Assembly (NCBI RefSeq): GCF_021216655.1
Contig: NZ_CP080437.1
Span: 3,207,839-3,271,838 of the forward strand
Length of the DNA stretch: 64,000 nt
Source: Clavibacter michiganensis
Lineage (GTDB): Bacteria > Actinomycetota > Actinomycetes > Actinomycetales > Microbacteriaceae
Direction: 5' to 3'
Part shown: positions 26,516 through 36,432 of the stretch, piece after piece
Layout of the letters: each line of letters opens with the position of its first letter
How positions within the stretch are numbered: the first letter of the stretch is position 1
The notes under the pieces: model-generated
The model's input: only the letters and a program-made list of their open reading frames with translations
Database searches by the model: none
Told to the model about the DNA's origin: nothing
Translations under genes and position numbers: made by a program

Positions 26516-27889
26516 ATGAACCACCTCCGCCCGACCACGGTCGTCATCTCCACGATCGCCGTGGGGGTGATCGCCGTGTCCAGCGGCGTCGCCGCCCAGA
26601 CCGCGTTCGCCGCGACCGACTACCCCTCGTGGGCCGACGTGCAGGCGGCGAAGGCGAACCAGGCGGACACGCAGGCCGCGATCGACCGCGTGACCGAGCT
26701 GGCGACGGGGCTGCAGGTGTCCGCGGACCAGTCGAACAAGGCCGCGCTGATCGCGGGCGAGAAGTACGCCGAGGCGCAGGCCGCGCGCGACGCCAAGGCC
26801 GACGAGCTCGCGCGCCTGCAGAAGAAGGCCGACGAGGCGCAGGCCACGGCCCTCACCAGCCGGATGCGCGCCGGGCTCCTCGCGAGCCACCTCGCGCGGG
26901 CGGGCGGCCAGGACATCACGGCGAGCCTCTTCGCCTCCGACGGCGACGACGCGGAGGAGCTGCTGCGCTCGCTCGGCACCATGACGAAGCTGTCCGAGAG
27001 CACGCAGTCCGTGTACCAGCAGGCGCTCGCCGACCGCAACAGCGCCGCGTCGCTGAGCCAGCAGGCGCAGGTGGCCAAGGACGATCTCGCCACGCTCGCG
27101 GACGAGGCCCAGAAGGCGCTCGACGACGCGAACTCCGCCGCCGCGACGGCGCAGGCCGCCGTCACCGAGCAGACGCGCAACAGCGACCAGCTCATCGCGC
27201 AGCTGGCGCTCCTCAAGGACTCCACCTCGGAGATCGAGGCGCAGTACATCCAGGGCATCACGCAGCCGCCCATCCCCGCGGCCGTGGCAGCACCCGCGCC
27301 GTCGTCCGGCGGATCCGGCTCGGGCGGCGGCTCCTCGTCCGGTGGCGGCGGCTCGTCGTCCGGCGGAGGGTCGTCGTCCGGTGGGGGTGGATCCTCGTCC
27401 GGCGGCGGATCGAGCGCCCCCGCCCCTGTACCCCAGCAGCCGGCCCCGCAGCAGCCGTCGCGTCCGGCTCCCGCACCGGCTCCCGCGCCAGCGCCTGCTC
27501 CTGCACCTTCCGGCAACGCCGCGCAGGTCGCCATCGCGTTCGCGAAGGCCCAGCTCGGCGAGTCCTACGTGCTCGGCGGCGCGGGCCCGAACGTCTGGGA
27601 CTGCTCGGGCCTCGTGATGATGGCCTACCGCGCGGCGGGCATCGACGTCGGCAGCCACTCGGTGAGCTCGCAGTACAACACGATGCAGGCGCAGGGTCGG
27701 CTCGTGCCGTTCTCGCAGCGCCAGGCCGGCGACATCATCTTCTGGAACAGCGGCGGCGGCTTCTACCACGACGCCATCTCGCTCGGCGGGAACACCATCA
27801 TCGCGGCGCCGAAGCCCGGCGACGTGGTGAAGATCCAGTCCCTCTGGGGCGGCAGCGACATCATGCCGTACGTCGGTCGACCCGGCTGA
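26516..27889 (+). CDS. Secreted NlpC/P60 peptidoglycan hydrolase with coiled-coil head
   Basis: 457 residues. ATG 26516 has GAGGA 5 bases upstream, better than the in-frame ATG at 26504. A signal peptide ends near TAFAATD, followed by a coiled coil (about 40-250), a long low-complexity linker of Gly/Ser then Pro/Ala/Gln (about 260-330), and an NlpC/P60 domain. The catalytic Cys363 lies in WDCSGLVMMAYRAAG and His418 in FYHDAISLGG. It should cleave D-Glu-diaminopimelate or D-Glu-Lys/DAB-type stem peptide bonds. It follows the M23 gene by 13 bases, so the two are co-expressed. The RipA/RipC-type enzymes of actinobacteria are the nearest comparison. Confidence 0.92.
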   Translation: MNHLRPTTVVISTIAVGVIAVSSGVAAQTAFAATDYPSWADVQAAKANQADTQAAIDRVTELATGLQVSADQSNKAALIAGEKYAEAQAARDAKADELARLQKKADEAQATALTSRMRAGLLASHLARAGGQDITASLFASDGDDAEELLRSLGTMTKLSESTQSVYQQALADRNSAASLSQQAQVAKDDLATLADEAQKALDDANSAAATAQAAVTEQTRNSDQLIAQLALLKDSTSEIEAQYIQGITQPPIPAAVAAPAPSSGGSGSGGGSSSGGGGSSSGGGSSSGGGGSSSGGGSSAPAPVPQQPAPQQPSRPAPAPAPAPAPAPAPSGNAAQVAIAFAKAQLGESYVLGGAGPNVWDCSGLVMMAYRAAGIDVGSHSVSSQYNTMQAQGRLVPFSQRQAGDIIFWNSGGGFYHDAISLGGNTIIAAPKPGDVVKIQSLWGGSDIMPYVGRPG

Positions 27890-27910
27890 CCCCGCCCGGC
27901 CGACCCCGGC

Positions 27911-27956
27911 CCGGCTCATCCGGCCCGGCTCATCCGGCCCGGCTCATCCGGCCCGG
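27911..27956. repeat. 14-base tandem repeat, three copies
   Basis: The unit CCGGCTCATCCGGC occurs at 27911-27924, 27925-27938 and 27939-27952 without any mismatch, and a fourth begins CCGG. It starts 21 bases after the NlpC/P60 stop codon and just before the terminator. Confidence 0.95.
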
Positions 27957-27959
27957 ACG

Positions 27960-28006
27960 CGACGACGCCCGCCTCACCGCATCTGCTGCGGGGGCGGGCG
28001 TCGTCG
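27960..28006. terminator. Hairpin terminator between the hydrolase operon and ppa
   Basis: A perfect 14-base stem (27960-27973 with 27993-28006) is capped by a nested CCGCA/TGCGG mini-hairpin. It lies between convergent genes and can serve both strands. Confidence 0.8.
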
Positions 28007-28039
28007 TGTCGGCCGCGCGGGCTCAGGGGATGACGCGGA

Positions 28040-28567
28040 TCAGGCGTCCTCGTCCGGCTCGCCGCCGTGGCCGTGGCCGTCGCCCTCGGCCTGGAGCTTC
28101 TCGAAGCCGGCCTGCACGATGCGCTCGGCCTCGGCCGCGTCGCCCCACCCCTCGGTCTTGACCCACTTGCCGGGCTCGAGGTCCTTGTAGTGCTCGAAGA
28201 AGTGCTCGATCTCGTTGCGCGTCTGCTGCGGCACGTCGTCGATGTCCTGGATGTGCGCCCAGCGCGGGTCCTTCGCGGGGACGCCGATGACCTTGGAGTC
28301 GATGCCGGCCTCGTCGCTCATGTTGAACACGCCCACCGGGCGGATGGAGACGCCCACGCCGGGGAAGACGGGGTACTCGAGGAGCACGAGCACGTCGACG
28401 GGGTCGCCGTCGAGGCCCAGCGTGTTCTCGAAGTAGCCGTAGTCGGTGGGGTAGACGAACGACGTGAAGAGCACCCGGTCGAGGTACACGCGACCCGTCT
28501 CGTGGTCGACCTCGTACTTGTTGCGGGACCCCTTGGGGATTTCGACGACGACGTCGTAGCTGGCCAT
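28040..28567 (-). CDS. ppa: Inorganic pyrophosphatase (family I)
   Basis: 175 residues. The family I signature [10 protein letters not shown] is present, together with [17 protein letters not shown] and [12 protein letters not shown] near the N terminus, which supply the metal- and pyrophosphate-binding residues. It hydrolyses the pyrophosphate released by biosynthetic reactions, in the cytoplasm. The ATG follows GAGGAG on the minus strand. The C terminus ends in a His/Gly/Asp/Glu-rich tail ([14 protein letters not shown]), not needed for catalysis. It is divergent from tilS with only 54 bases between the starts. Confidence 0.96.
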   Translation of the reverse strand: MASYDVVVEIPKGSRNKYEVDHETGRVYLDRVLFTSFVYPTDYGYFENTLGLDGDPVDVLVLLEYPVFPGVGVSIRPVGVFNMSDEAGIDSKVIGVPAKDPRWAHIQDIDDVPQQTRNEIEHFFEHYKDLEPGKWVKTEGWGDAAEAERIVQAGFEKLQAEGDGHGHGGEPDEDA

Positions 28568-28609
28568 GCGCGTGCTCCTCGTGGTTCTGACGTGGGCGGA
28601 TTGCTGCCA

Positions 28610-28615
28610 TAACGT
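28610..28615 (+). promoter_or_regulatory. -10 box of a probable leaderless tilS transcript
   Basis: TAACGT ends 6 bases before the tilS ATG, so the first transcribed base would be at or next to the start codon. No ribosome site is visible. A -35 is not obvious. Confidence 0.4.
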
Positions 28616-28621
28616 TAGTGG

Positions 28622-29647
28622 ATGCCCTCCGAGCGCCCCCGTCTCACCCCCGCCGTCGCGGACCTCAGACGGGCGGTCCGCGAGGCGCTCGCGGGGCTCG
28701 ACCCGGCCTCGTCCGGACCCGTTCTCGTCGCCCTCTCCGGCGGCGCCGACTCGCTCGCCCTCGCCGCGGCCGCCGCCTTCGAGGGCCCCCGCGCGGGCGT
28801 GGCCGCGGGTGCCGTCGTCGTCGACCACGGGCTGCAGGACGGATCCGCGGCGGTCGCCGCCCGGGCCGCCGACGCCGCGCGCGCCCTCGGCCTCGCGCCG
28901 GTCGTCGTGACGCGCGTGCGGGTCGACCCGGGCGCATCGGGCCCCGAGGCCGCCGCCCGCGCCGCCCGCTACGCCGCGTTCGACGACGCGCTCCGGGAGA
29001 CCGGATCCCGCGCGCTGCTCCTCGCCCACACCCTCGACGACCAGGCGGAGACCGTCCTGCTCGGGCTCGCCCGGGGGTCCGGCGCGACGAGCCTGCACGG
29101 CATGGCCGCGTCGACGCCCGCGCGCGCGGCCGACGCCGTGTACCTGCGGCCGCTGCTCGGGATCCGCGCGGCCGTCACCCGCGCCGCGTGCGCCGACCAG
29201 GGCCTCGACCCGTGGCGGGATCCGCACAACGCGGATCCCGCCTACGCCCGGGTGCGCGTCCGCCACGAGGCGCTGCCCGTGCTCGAGCGCGAGCTCGGCC
29301 CCGGGATCGCGGAGGCCCTCGCCCGCACGGCCGACCAGCTGCGCGAGGACGACGACGCGCTCGAGCACTTCGCCGCCGAGATGATCGAGGAGATCGCCGA
29401 CCACGCCGAGGCGGGCATCTCGCTCGAGGTGGCCTCGCTCCTGGCCGCGCCGCCCGCGCTGCGGCACCGGCTGATCCGCCTCGCCGCGCGCGAGGAGTTC
29501 GCCGCCCACCTGTCGCGGACGCACGTCCTGGAGGTCGCGCGGCTCGTCACCGACTGGCACGGGCAGGGCCCCGTCGACCTGCCGGGCGTTAGGGTCGTAC
29601 GCAAGGACGGGCTCATCGTCCTCAGCGCCAGGACGACGGAAGAGTGA
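28622..29647 (+). CDS. tilS: tRNA(Ile)-lysidine synthetase
   Basis: 341 residues. The PP-loop ATP-binding motif SGGADS lies at about residues 39-44, followed by the family's conserved [10 protein letters not shown] and [23 protein letters not shown]. The enzyme attaches lysine to C34 of the CAU-anticodon isoleucine tRNA so that it reads AUA; it is essential in most bacteria. The C-terminal part is shorter than in E. coli, as in other actinobacteria. It is separated by 1 base from hpt, a conserved tilS-hpt-ftsH arrangement. Confidence 0.95.
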   Translation: MPSERPRLTPAVADLRRAVREALAGLDPASSGPVLVALSGGADSLALAAAAAFEGPRAGVAAGAVVVDHGLQDGSAAVAARAADAARALGLAPVVVTRVRVDPGASGPEAAARAARYAAFDDALRETGSRALLLAHTLDDQAETVLLGLARGSGATSLHGMAASTPARAADAVYLRPLLGIRAAVTRAACADQGLDPWRDPHNADPAYARVRVRHEALPVLERELGPGIAEALARTADQLREDDDALEHFAAEMIEEIADHAEAGISLEVASLLAAPPALRHRLIRLAAREEFAAHLSRTHVLEVARLVTDWHGQGPVDLPGVRVVRKDGLIVLSARTTEE

Positions 29648-29648
29648 C

Positions 29649-30200
29649 ATGAGATCCACCGACATCGCCGACGACCTGACCGAGGTCCTCCACACCCAGG
29701 AGGAGATCCACTCCCGCATCGCCGAGATGTGCCGCGAGATCGAGCGCGACAACCCGGGGGAGGAGCTGCTCCTCGTCGGCGTGCTGAAGGGCGCGGTCAT
29801 GGTCATGGCCGACCTCGCGCGCGAGCTCGAGCTGCCGATCCACATGGACTGGATGGCCGTCAGCTCCTACGGCTCCGGCACCAAGTCGAGCGGCGTCGTC
29901 CGCATCCTCAAGGACCTCGACGCCGACCTCACCGGCCGTCGCGTGCTCATCGTCGAGGACATCATCGACTCGGGCCTCACCCTCTCCTGGCTGCTCGCCA
30001 ACCTGCGCTCGCGCGGCGCCGCCAGCGTCGAGGTGTGCGCGCTGCTGCGCAAGCCCGAGGCCGCGAAGATCGCGGTCGACGTGAAGTACGTGGGCTTCGA
30101 GATCCCCGACGACTTCGTGGTCGGCTACGGACTCGACTTCGCCGAGCGATACCGCAACCTCCGCGACGTGGCGATCCTCGCGCCGCACGTCTACAGCTGA
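29649..30200 (+). CDS. hpt: Hypoxanthine phosphoribosyltransferase
   Basis: 183 residues. The PRPP-binding motif [17 protein letters not shown] is intact, and [20 protein letters not shown] and [16 protein letters not shown] are the other family blocks. It salvages hypoxanthine and guanine to IMP and GMP using PRPP in the cytoplasm. The ATG directly follows the tilS stop, so the two are translated as a unit; ftsH follows after 157 bases with its own promoter. Confidence 0.96.
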   Translation: MRSTDIADDLTEVLHTQEEIHSRIAEMCREIERDNPGEELLLVGVLKGAVMVMADLARELELPIHMDWMAVSSYGSGTKSSGVVRILKDLDADLTGRRVLIVEDIIDSGLTLSWLLANLRSRGAASVEVCALLRKPEAAKIAVDVKYVGFEIPDDFVVGYGLDFAERYRNLRDVAILAPHVYS

Positions 30201-30285
30201 GGCGCCCCGCTCCTCTTACCCGCCTCCATGCCGGCGCACGTTCGGCTGGCGGCGAACACCGCGGCCACGCTCAGACGGCCGCTTG

Positions 30286-30291
30286 TATCCT
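30286..30291 (+). promoter_or_regulatory. -10 box upstream of ftsH
   Basis: TATCCT is a good actinobacterial -10. It predicts a start near 30298 and a leader of about 60 bases that includes AGAAAGG (30328-30333). The -35 is poorly matched. Confidence 0.45.
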
Positions 30292-30357
30292 CGAGACATC
30301 TCGTCGCCGTACGGCGCGGCACGGGCAGAAAGGTGTCGGGCCCGCGCCCCTACGCTC

Positions 30358-32358
<2,001 letters not shown>

Positions 32359-32362
32359 TCCG

Positions 32363-32947
32363 GTGGGCGTCGACCGGGCGCGCATCGAGGCGGCCGTGGC
32401 CGAGCTGATCCTGGCCATCGGCGAGGACCCGGGCCGGGAGGGCCTCGCGACCACCCCGGCGCGGGTAGCCGAGGCGTACGCGGAGTTCTTCTCCGGGGTC
32501 GGCGCGGATCCGCTCCGGCACCTGCGCGAGACGTTCCCGCTCCCCGAGAAGGACGCAGCGCCGCAGCCCGTGATCGTGACGGGCATCGCGTTCCGCTCCA
32601 TCTGCGAGCACCACCTGCTGCCGTTCACGGGCGTCGCGCACCTGGCCTACGTGCCGGGCGAGCGGATCGTGGGCCTCGGCCGGCTGCCGCGCGTGGTCGA
32701 CGACCTCGCGTCGCGTCCGCAGATGCAGGAGCGGCTGGGCGAGCAGATCGCCGAGGCGCTCGAACGCGGACTCGGCGCGCGCGGTGTCGCCGTGATCCTC
32801 GACGCGACGCACGGCTGCGTCACCGCGCGGGGTACCCGGCAGGCCGGCAGCACGACCATCACGATCGCGGCGCGCGGCTCCCTCGCCGAGCCCGCGGCGC
32901 GCGCCGAGGTGCTCGCGCTGCTGCCCACCGCGGCCGGTCGGGCGTGA
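32363..32947 (+). CDS. folE: GTP cyclohydrolase I
   Basis: 194 residues from a GTG 5 bases after the ftsH stop. Zinc and active-site motifs SICEHHLLPFTG and ATHGCVTARGTRQ, plus GLGRLPRVVD, are all present. It converts GTP to 7,8-dihydroneopterin triphosphate, the first step of folate synthesis. The stop overlaps the folP GTG start (GTGA). It belongs to a run ftsH-folE-folP-DUF-folBK, an order usual in high-GC Gram-positives. Confidence 0.95.
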   Translation: MGVDRARIEAAVAELILAIGEDPGREGLATTPARVAEAYAEFFSGVGADPLRHLRETFPLPEKDAAPQPVIVTGIAFRSICEHHLLPFTGVAHLAYVPGERIVGLGRLPRVVDDLASRPQMQERLGEQIAEALERGLGARGVAVILDATHGCVTARGTRQAGSTTITIAARGSLAEPAARAEVLALLPTAAGRA

Positions 32948-33816
32948 CCGTGGCCGCGCCGCGCACGCTCGTCATGGGGATCCTCAACGCGACCCCCGAC
33001 TCCTTCAGCGACGGCGGCCGCCACCTCGCCCTCGACGACGCGCTCGCGCACGCCCGCCGGATGGTCGTCGCGGGTGCCGACCTCGTGGACGTGGGCGGGG
33101 AGTCGACCCGGCCGGGCGCCCTCCGCGTGGACGCCGACGAGGAGCTCCGGCGTGTGCTGCCCGTCGTGCGGGAGCTCGCCGCGGAGGGGATCGCCGTGAG
33201 CGTCGACACCATGCGGGCCGCGACCGCGGAGGCCTGCATCGGCGCGGGGGCGCGCGTCGTCAACGACGTGTCGGGGGGCCTCGCGGATCCGCGCATGGCC
33301 GCGGTCGTCGCGGGCGCCGACGTCGACTACGTCGCCATGCACTGGCGGGGTCACAGCGACACGATGGGCGCCCGGGCGACGTACGCCGACACGGTCGGCG
33401 ACGTGCGCGACGAGCTCGGCGCCCGCGTCGCGGCGCTCGTGGCCGCGGGCCTGGATCCCGCCCGGATCGCCATCGACCCCGGTCTCGGCTTCGCCAAGGA
33501 CGCCGCGCACGACTGGCAGCTACTCGGATCCCTCGACGCGTTCATCGACCTCGGCCACCGCGTGCTCGTGGGCGCCTCCCGCAAGCGCTTCCTCGGGCGG
33601 CTGCTCCCGGAGGGCGCGGGCGTCGAGGAGCGCGACGTGCTGACAGCGGTCGTCAGCGCCCTCTCCGCGCGCGCCGGGGCGTGGGCCGTGCGCGTGCACG
33701 ACGTCGCCTCCACCCGCGCCGCGCTCGCGGTCGAGGCGGCGTGGTCGCACGGGCGGGCCGAGGCCGCTTCCGCCACGTCCGCCGGGCCGTCCGCCGCCGC
33801 CGGTCTGTCAGAGTAG
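32944..33816 (+). CDS. folP: Dihydropteroate synthase
   Basis: 290 residues. The family signatures VMGILNATPDSFSDGG (near residue 10) and LVDVGGESTRPGA are intact, followed by VNDVSGG, DPGLGFAKDAAHD and LVGASRKRFLG, giving a full TIM-barrel active site. It joins p-aminobenzoate to dihydropterin pyrophosphate and is the sulfonamide target. GTG start overlaps folE; the next gene begins 4 bases after the stop. The last 25 residues are an Ala/Ser-rich tail. Confidence 0.95.
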   Translation: MTVAAPRTLVMGILNATPDSFSDGGRHLALDDALAHARRMVVAGADLVDVGGESTRPGALRVDADEELRRVLPVVRELAAEGIAVSVDTMRAATAEACIGAGARVVNDVSGGLADPRMAAVVAGADVDYVAMHWRGHSDTMGARATYADTVGDVRDELGARVAALVAAGLDPARIAIDPGLGFAKDAAHDWQLLGSLDAFIDLGHRVLVGASRKRFLGRLLPEGAGVEERDVLTAVVSALSARAGAWAVRVHDVASTRAALAVEAAWSHGRAEAASATSAGPSAAAGLSE

Positions 33817-33820
33817 GAGC

Positions 33821-34531
33821 ATGAGCGCCGTGAGCCAGGACCGTGTCGTCGTCTCCCCGCAGGCGGTGCTCGTCCGCATCGCGGTCGCCGCGCTCATCGC
33901 CTCCGTGGTCCTGGGCGCCGGGCTCACCTTCCCGGCCGACCTCGCCGCCGGCGCCGGCGCGGCCGTCGTGGTCGCGAAGGTCGTGGCCGTCGTGCTCGGG
34001 CTCCTCGGATCGCTCGGCAGCGCCTACGCGTCCGTCGTGCTGCTGTCGCCCGTCCTCACCACGGTCGGCGCCGCGCTCTGGCCGGCCGCCGTCGCGCTGC
34101 TCGGCACCGCGCTCGGGATCGTCGCGGCGCTGCCGTTCTCGTCCGCCGCGGTCGAGGGCGACGCGTCGCACGCGGTCCTCGGGCTCGTCGCCGCGGTGCT
34201 CGCCGTGCTCGGGATCGCCGCCGCCATCGCGTGGGCCGTGGTGCAGCGCCGCGTCGCGCGCCTCGCGGCCACCGCCCGCCGCGTCACCGAGACCGGCCGC
34301 CGCACCTCCGCGATCGTCACCGCCGTCCAGCGGCTCGACGGATCCGGCGAGGCCGTCCGCGCGCGCCTCACGGTCGCCTTCACCGACGGCGAGGGCCGCG
34401 ACCACCACGTCACCCGCACGGTCACCACGGCCGACCGCCTGCTCCCGGCCGTCGGCGGCAAGCTGCCGCTCTGGTACGACCCGGCCGACCCGGGCGACCT
34501 CCCCTCCATCGTCGTGGGCCGCTCATGGTGA
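33821..34531 (+). CDS. Membrane protein with DUF3592-like domain, inside the folate operon
   Basis: 236 residues. Four hydrophobic helices occupy about residues 15-145. A cytoplasmic or external beta-rich tail follows, with VTAVQRLDGSGEAVRARLTVAF and LPLWYDPADPGDL, the pattern of DUF3592 domains (the W-Y-D-P motif). No enzyme motif is seen. GGAG precedes the ATG, and the gene ends inside the start of folBK (7-base overlap). Its fixed place between folP and folBK suggests co-expression, but a role in folate metabolism is not shown. Confidence 0.65.
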   Translation: MSAVSQDRVVVSPQAVLVRIAVAALIASVVLGAGLTFPADLAAGAGAAVVVAKVVAVVLGLLGSLGSAYASVVLLSPVLTTVGAALWPAAVALLGTALGIVAALPFSSAAVEGDASHAVLGLVAAVLAVLGIAAAIAWAVVQRRVARLAATARRVTETGRRTSAIVTAVQRLDGSGEAVRARLTVAFTDGEGRDHHVTRTVTTADRLLPAVGGKLPLWYDPADPGDLPSIVVGRSW

Positions 34532-35415
34532 CGCCCCTCCCCGCCGACCGCATCCTCCTCACCGGGCTGCGCGTGCACGCCCACCACGGCGTCTTCGCGG
34601 AGGAGCGCCGCGACGGCCAGCCGTTCGTGATCGACCTCGAGGTCGCGCTCGACCTCGCGCCCGCCGGCGGCACCGACGAGCTCGGCCGCACGCTGCACTA
34701 CGGGGAGCTCGCCGAGGAGGTCGCCGCGGCGGTCGGGCGGGATCCCGTCGACCTCATCGAGACGCTGGCCGAGCGCGTCGCGGGCGTCGTGCTCGCGCAT
34801 CCCGTGGCCCGGTCGGTGCGCGTCACCGTGCACAAGCCGGACGCGCCCATCTCCGTCCCCTTCGACGACGTGGCCGTCGTGATCGAGCGCGCGTCCGCCC
34901 TGCCGGCGCCGGGCGCGACCGTGCGCGCGGTGCTGGCCGTGGGATCCAACCTCGGCGACCGGCGCGCGACCGTCGAGCGCGCGCTGGCCCTGATCGACGA
35001 GGTGCCCGGCCTCCGCGTCGTGCGCTCCTCGGATCTCGTGGAGTCCGTCGCCGTGACGCCCGAGGGGGAGGACCCGACGAAGCCCGGCTACCTCAACGGC
35101 GTCGCGCTGGTGGACGCCGAACTGGGCCCGCATGCGCTGCTGGACGCCCTGGCCGCGATCGAGCGCGACCTCGGCCGCGTGCGCGCCGAGCGCTGGGGCG
35201 ACCGCACGATCGACCTCGACGTCGTCGCGTACGGCGACGCGCGGATCCACGACGACCGCCTCACGCTGCCCCACCCGCGCGCCGCCGAGCGCGCCTTCGT
35301 GCTCGGGCCCTGGCTGCAGGCGGATCCCGACGCCGAGCTGCCCGGCCGCGGCCGCGTCGACGCGCTGCTCGCCGCGCTGGGATCCACCGCCGACCCCGCG
35401 GAGGCCCGCGCATGA
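34525..35415 (+). CDS. folBK: Bifunctional dihydroneopterin aldolase / HPPK (FolB-FolK fusion)
   Basis: 296 residues with two enzymes in one chain. Residues 1-118 form FolB, beginning ILLTGLRVHAHHGVFAEERR and ending VRVTVHKPDAPI. Residues 130-290 form FolK, beginning RAVLAVGSNLGDRRATVERA and with RWGDRTIDLDVVAYGD and LPHPRAAERAFVLGPW. They perform successive steps: 7,8-dihydroneopterin to 6-hydroxymethyl-dihydropterin, then its pyrophosphorylation to the FolP substrate. The start could be ATG 34525 or GTG 34528. The stop overlaps the DUF3180 ATG. Both halves look complete. Confidence 0.94.
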   Translation: MVTPLPADRILLTGLRVHAHHGVFAEERRDGQPFVIDLEVALDLAPAGGTDELGRTLHYGELAEEVAAAVGRDPVDLIETLAERVAGVVLAHPVARSVRVTVHKPDAPISVPFDDVAVVIERASALPAPGATVRAVLAVGSNLGDRRATVERALALIDEVPGLRVVRSSDLVESVAVTPEGEDPTKPGYLNGVALVDAELGPHALLDALAAIERDLGRVRAERWGDRTIDLDVVAYGDARIHDDRLTLPHPRAAERAFVLGPWLQADPDAELPGRGRVDALLAALGSTADPAEARA

Positions 35416-35894
35416 CCCGCACGCGCTCCACCACCCTCATCGCCCTCCTCATCGCGGGCGCGGCCGTCGGCTGGTTCGTCGAGAACGCGCTCCTCATGAG
35501 CGGCCGCGCGCTCCTGATCCCGCCGCTCACGCTCGGCGCGACCCTCCTGATCGTCGGGATCGTGCTGCTCGCGCTCGCCCGCCCCATCCGCCGCTCGACG
35601 CTCGGGCGCACCCCGGGACGCGTCGACCCGTTCCGCGCCACCCGCGTGGTGCTCCTCGCGAAGGCGTCGGCGCTCGCGGGCGCGCTGCTCACCGGGATCA
35701 CCGGGGGAGTGCTGGCCTTCGTGCTGGCCCGGCCGGTGCTGCCCGGCGCGTCCTCCGTGGGGCTCGCGGTGGCCGGTACGGTGGGAGCCGTCGTCCTCCT
35801 CGTCGCCGGGCTGGTCGCCGAGCACTGGTGCACGGTCCCGCCCGACGACCGGGACGACTCGCGCCCCGGGGATCCGGCGCGCGAGCTCTCGTAG
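35412..35894 (+). CDS. DUF3180 family membrane protein
   Basis: 160 residues with four membrane helices (for example TTLIALLIAGAAVGWFVENA and LAKASALAGALLTGITGGVL). This is the DUF3180 pattern, which in actinobacteria typically follows folK. It is coupled to folBK by an ATGA overlap. The biochemical role is unknown. Confidence 0.85.
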   Translation: MTRTRSTTLIALLIAGAAVGWFVENALLMSGRALLIPPLTLGATLLIVGIVLLALARPIRRSTLGRTPGRVDPFRATRVVLLAKASALAGALLTGITGGVLAFVLARPVLPGASSVGLAVAGTVGAVVLLVAGLVAEHWCTVPPDDRDDSRPGDPARELS

Positions 35895-35943
35895 GACCCC
35901 GCAGCACCCGCTCGCAGGCCCCACCGCACCACCGAGGAGCACC

Positions 35944-36432
35944 GTGACCCCGAACGTCGACCCGCACGGCGTCTCGTGGCGCCGCGTCTCCCCGCGCCTC
36001 GTCGGCGTCGAGCTGGTGGGCGGCGTGATCACCGCCCTCGTGCTCGGCGGGATCGCGGCGTTCCTCTTCGCGGTCGACGCGCCCGGCTGGCTGCCGATCG
36101 TGCTGGGCGCCGCCGCGCTCGTCGAGCTCGTCGTGACCCTCGTGATCGTCCCCCGCCGCGTCCGCGCCATGGGGTACCAGCTGCGCGAGGACGACCTCGT
36201 CTTCCGCCGCGGCATCATGTGGACGCGCGTCGTCGCCGTGCCGTACGGCCGGATGCAGCTCGTCGACATCACGCGCGGGCCCGTCGGCCGCGTGCTCGGC
36301 CTCGCCGACCTCAAGCTCGTGACCGCGGCGGCCGCGGCGAGCATCCAGATCCCCGGGCTCACGAACGCCGACGCCGAGGAGCTGCGCGATCGGCTGGTCG
36401 CCCTCGCCGAGACGCGTCGGGCCGGGCTGTGA
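35944..36432 (+). CDS. Bacterial PH-domain (bPH2/YdbS-like) membrane protein
   Basis: 162 residues from a GTG preceded by GAGGAG. Two N-terminal helices (about 24-66) are followed by a PH-like domain with GYQLREDDLVFRRGIMW and VAVPYGRMQLVDITRGPVGR, matching the YdbS/DUF304 family. The stop overlaps the GTG of the larger PH protein next door (GTGA), so the two are probably partners, as in B. subtilis ydbS-ydbT. Members are linked to cell-envelope resistance in Bacillus; the role here is inferred. Confidence 0.85.
   Translation: MTPNVDPHGVSWRRVSPRLVGVELVGGVITALVLGGIAAFLFAVDAPGWLPIVLGAAALVELVVTLVIVPRRVRAMGYQLREDDLVFRRGIMWTRVVAVPYGRMQLVDITRGPVGRVLGLADLKLVTAAAAASIQIPGLTNADAEELRDRLVALAETRRAGL

Noticed and set aside
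27300..27520. CRISPR or VNTR-like array in the Gly/Ser coding region
   Set aside because: The repeats are degenerate codons for a Gly/Ser then Pro/Ala linker inside the NlpC/P60 protein, with no spacer structure.
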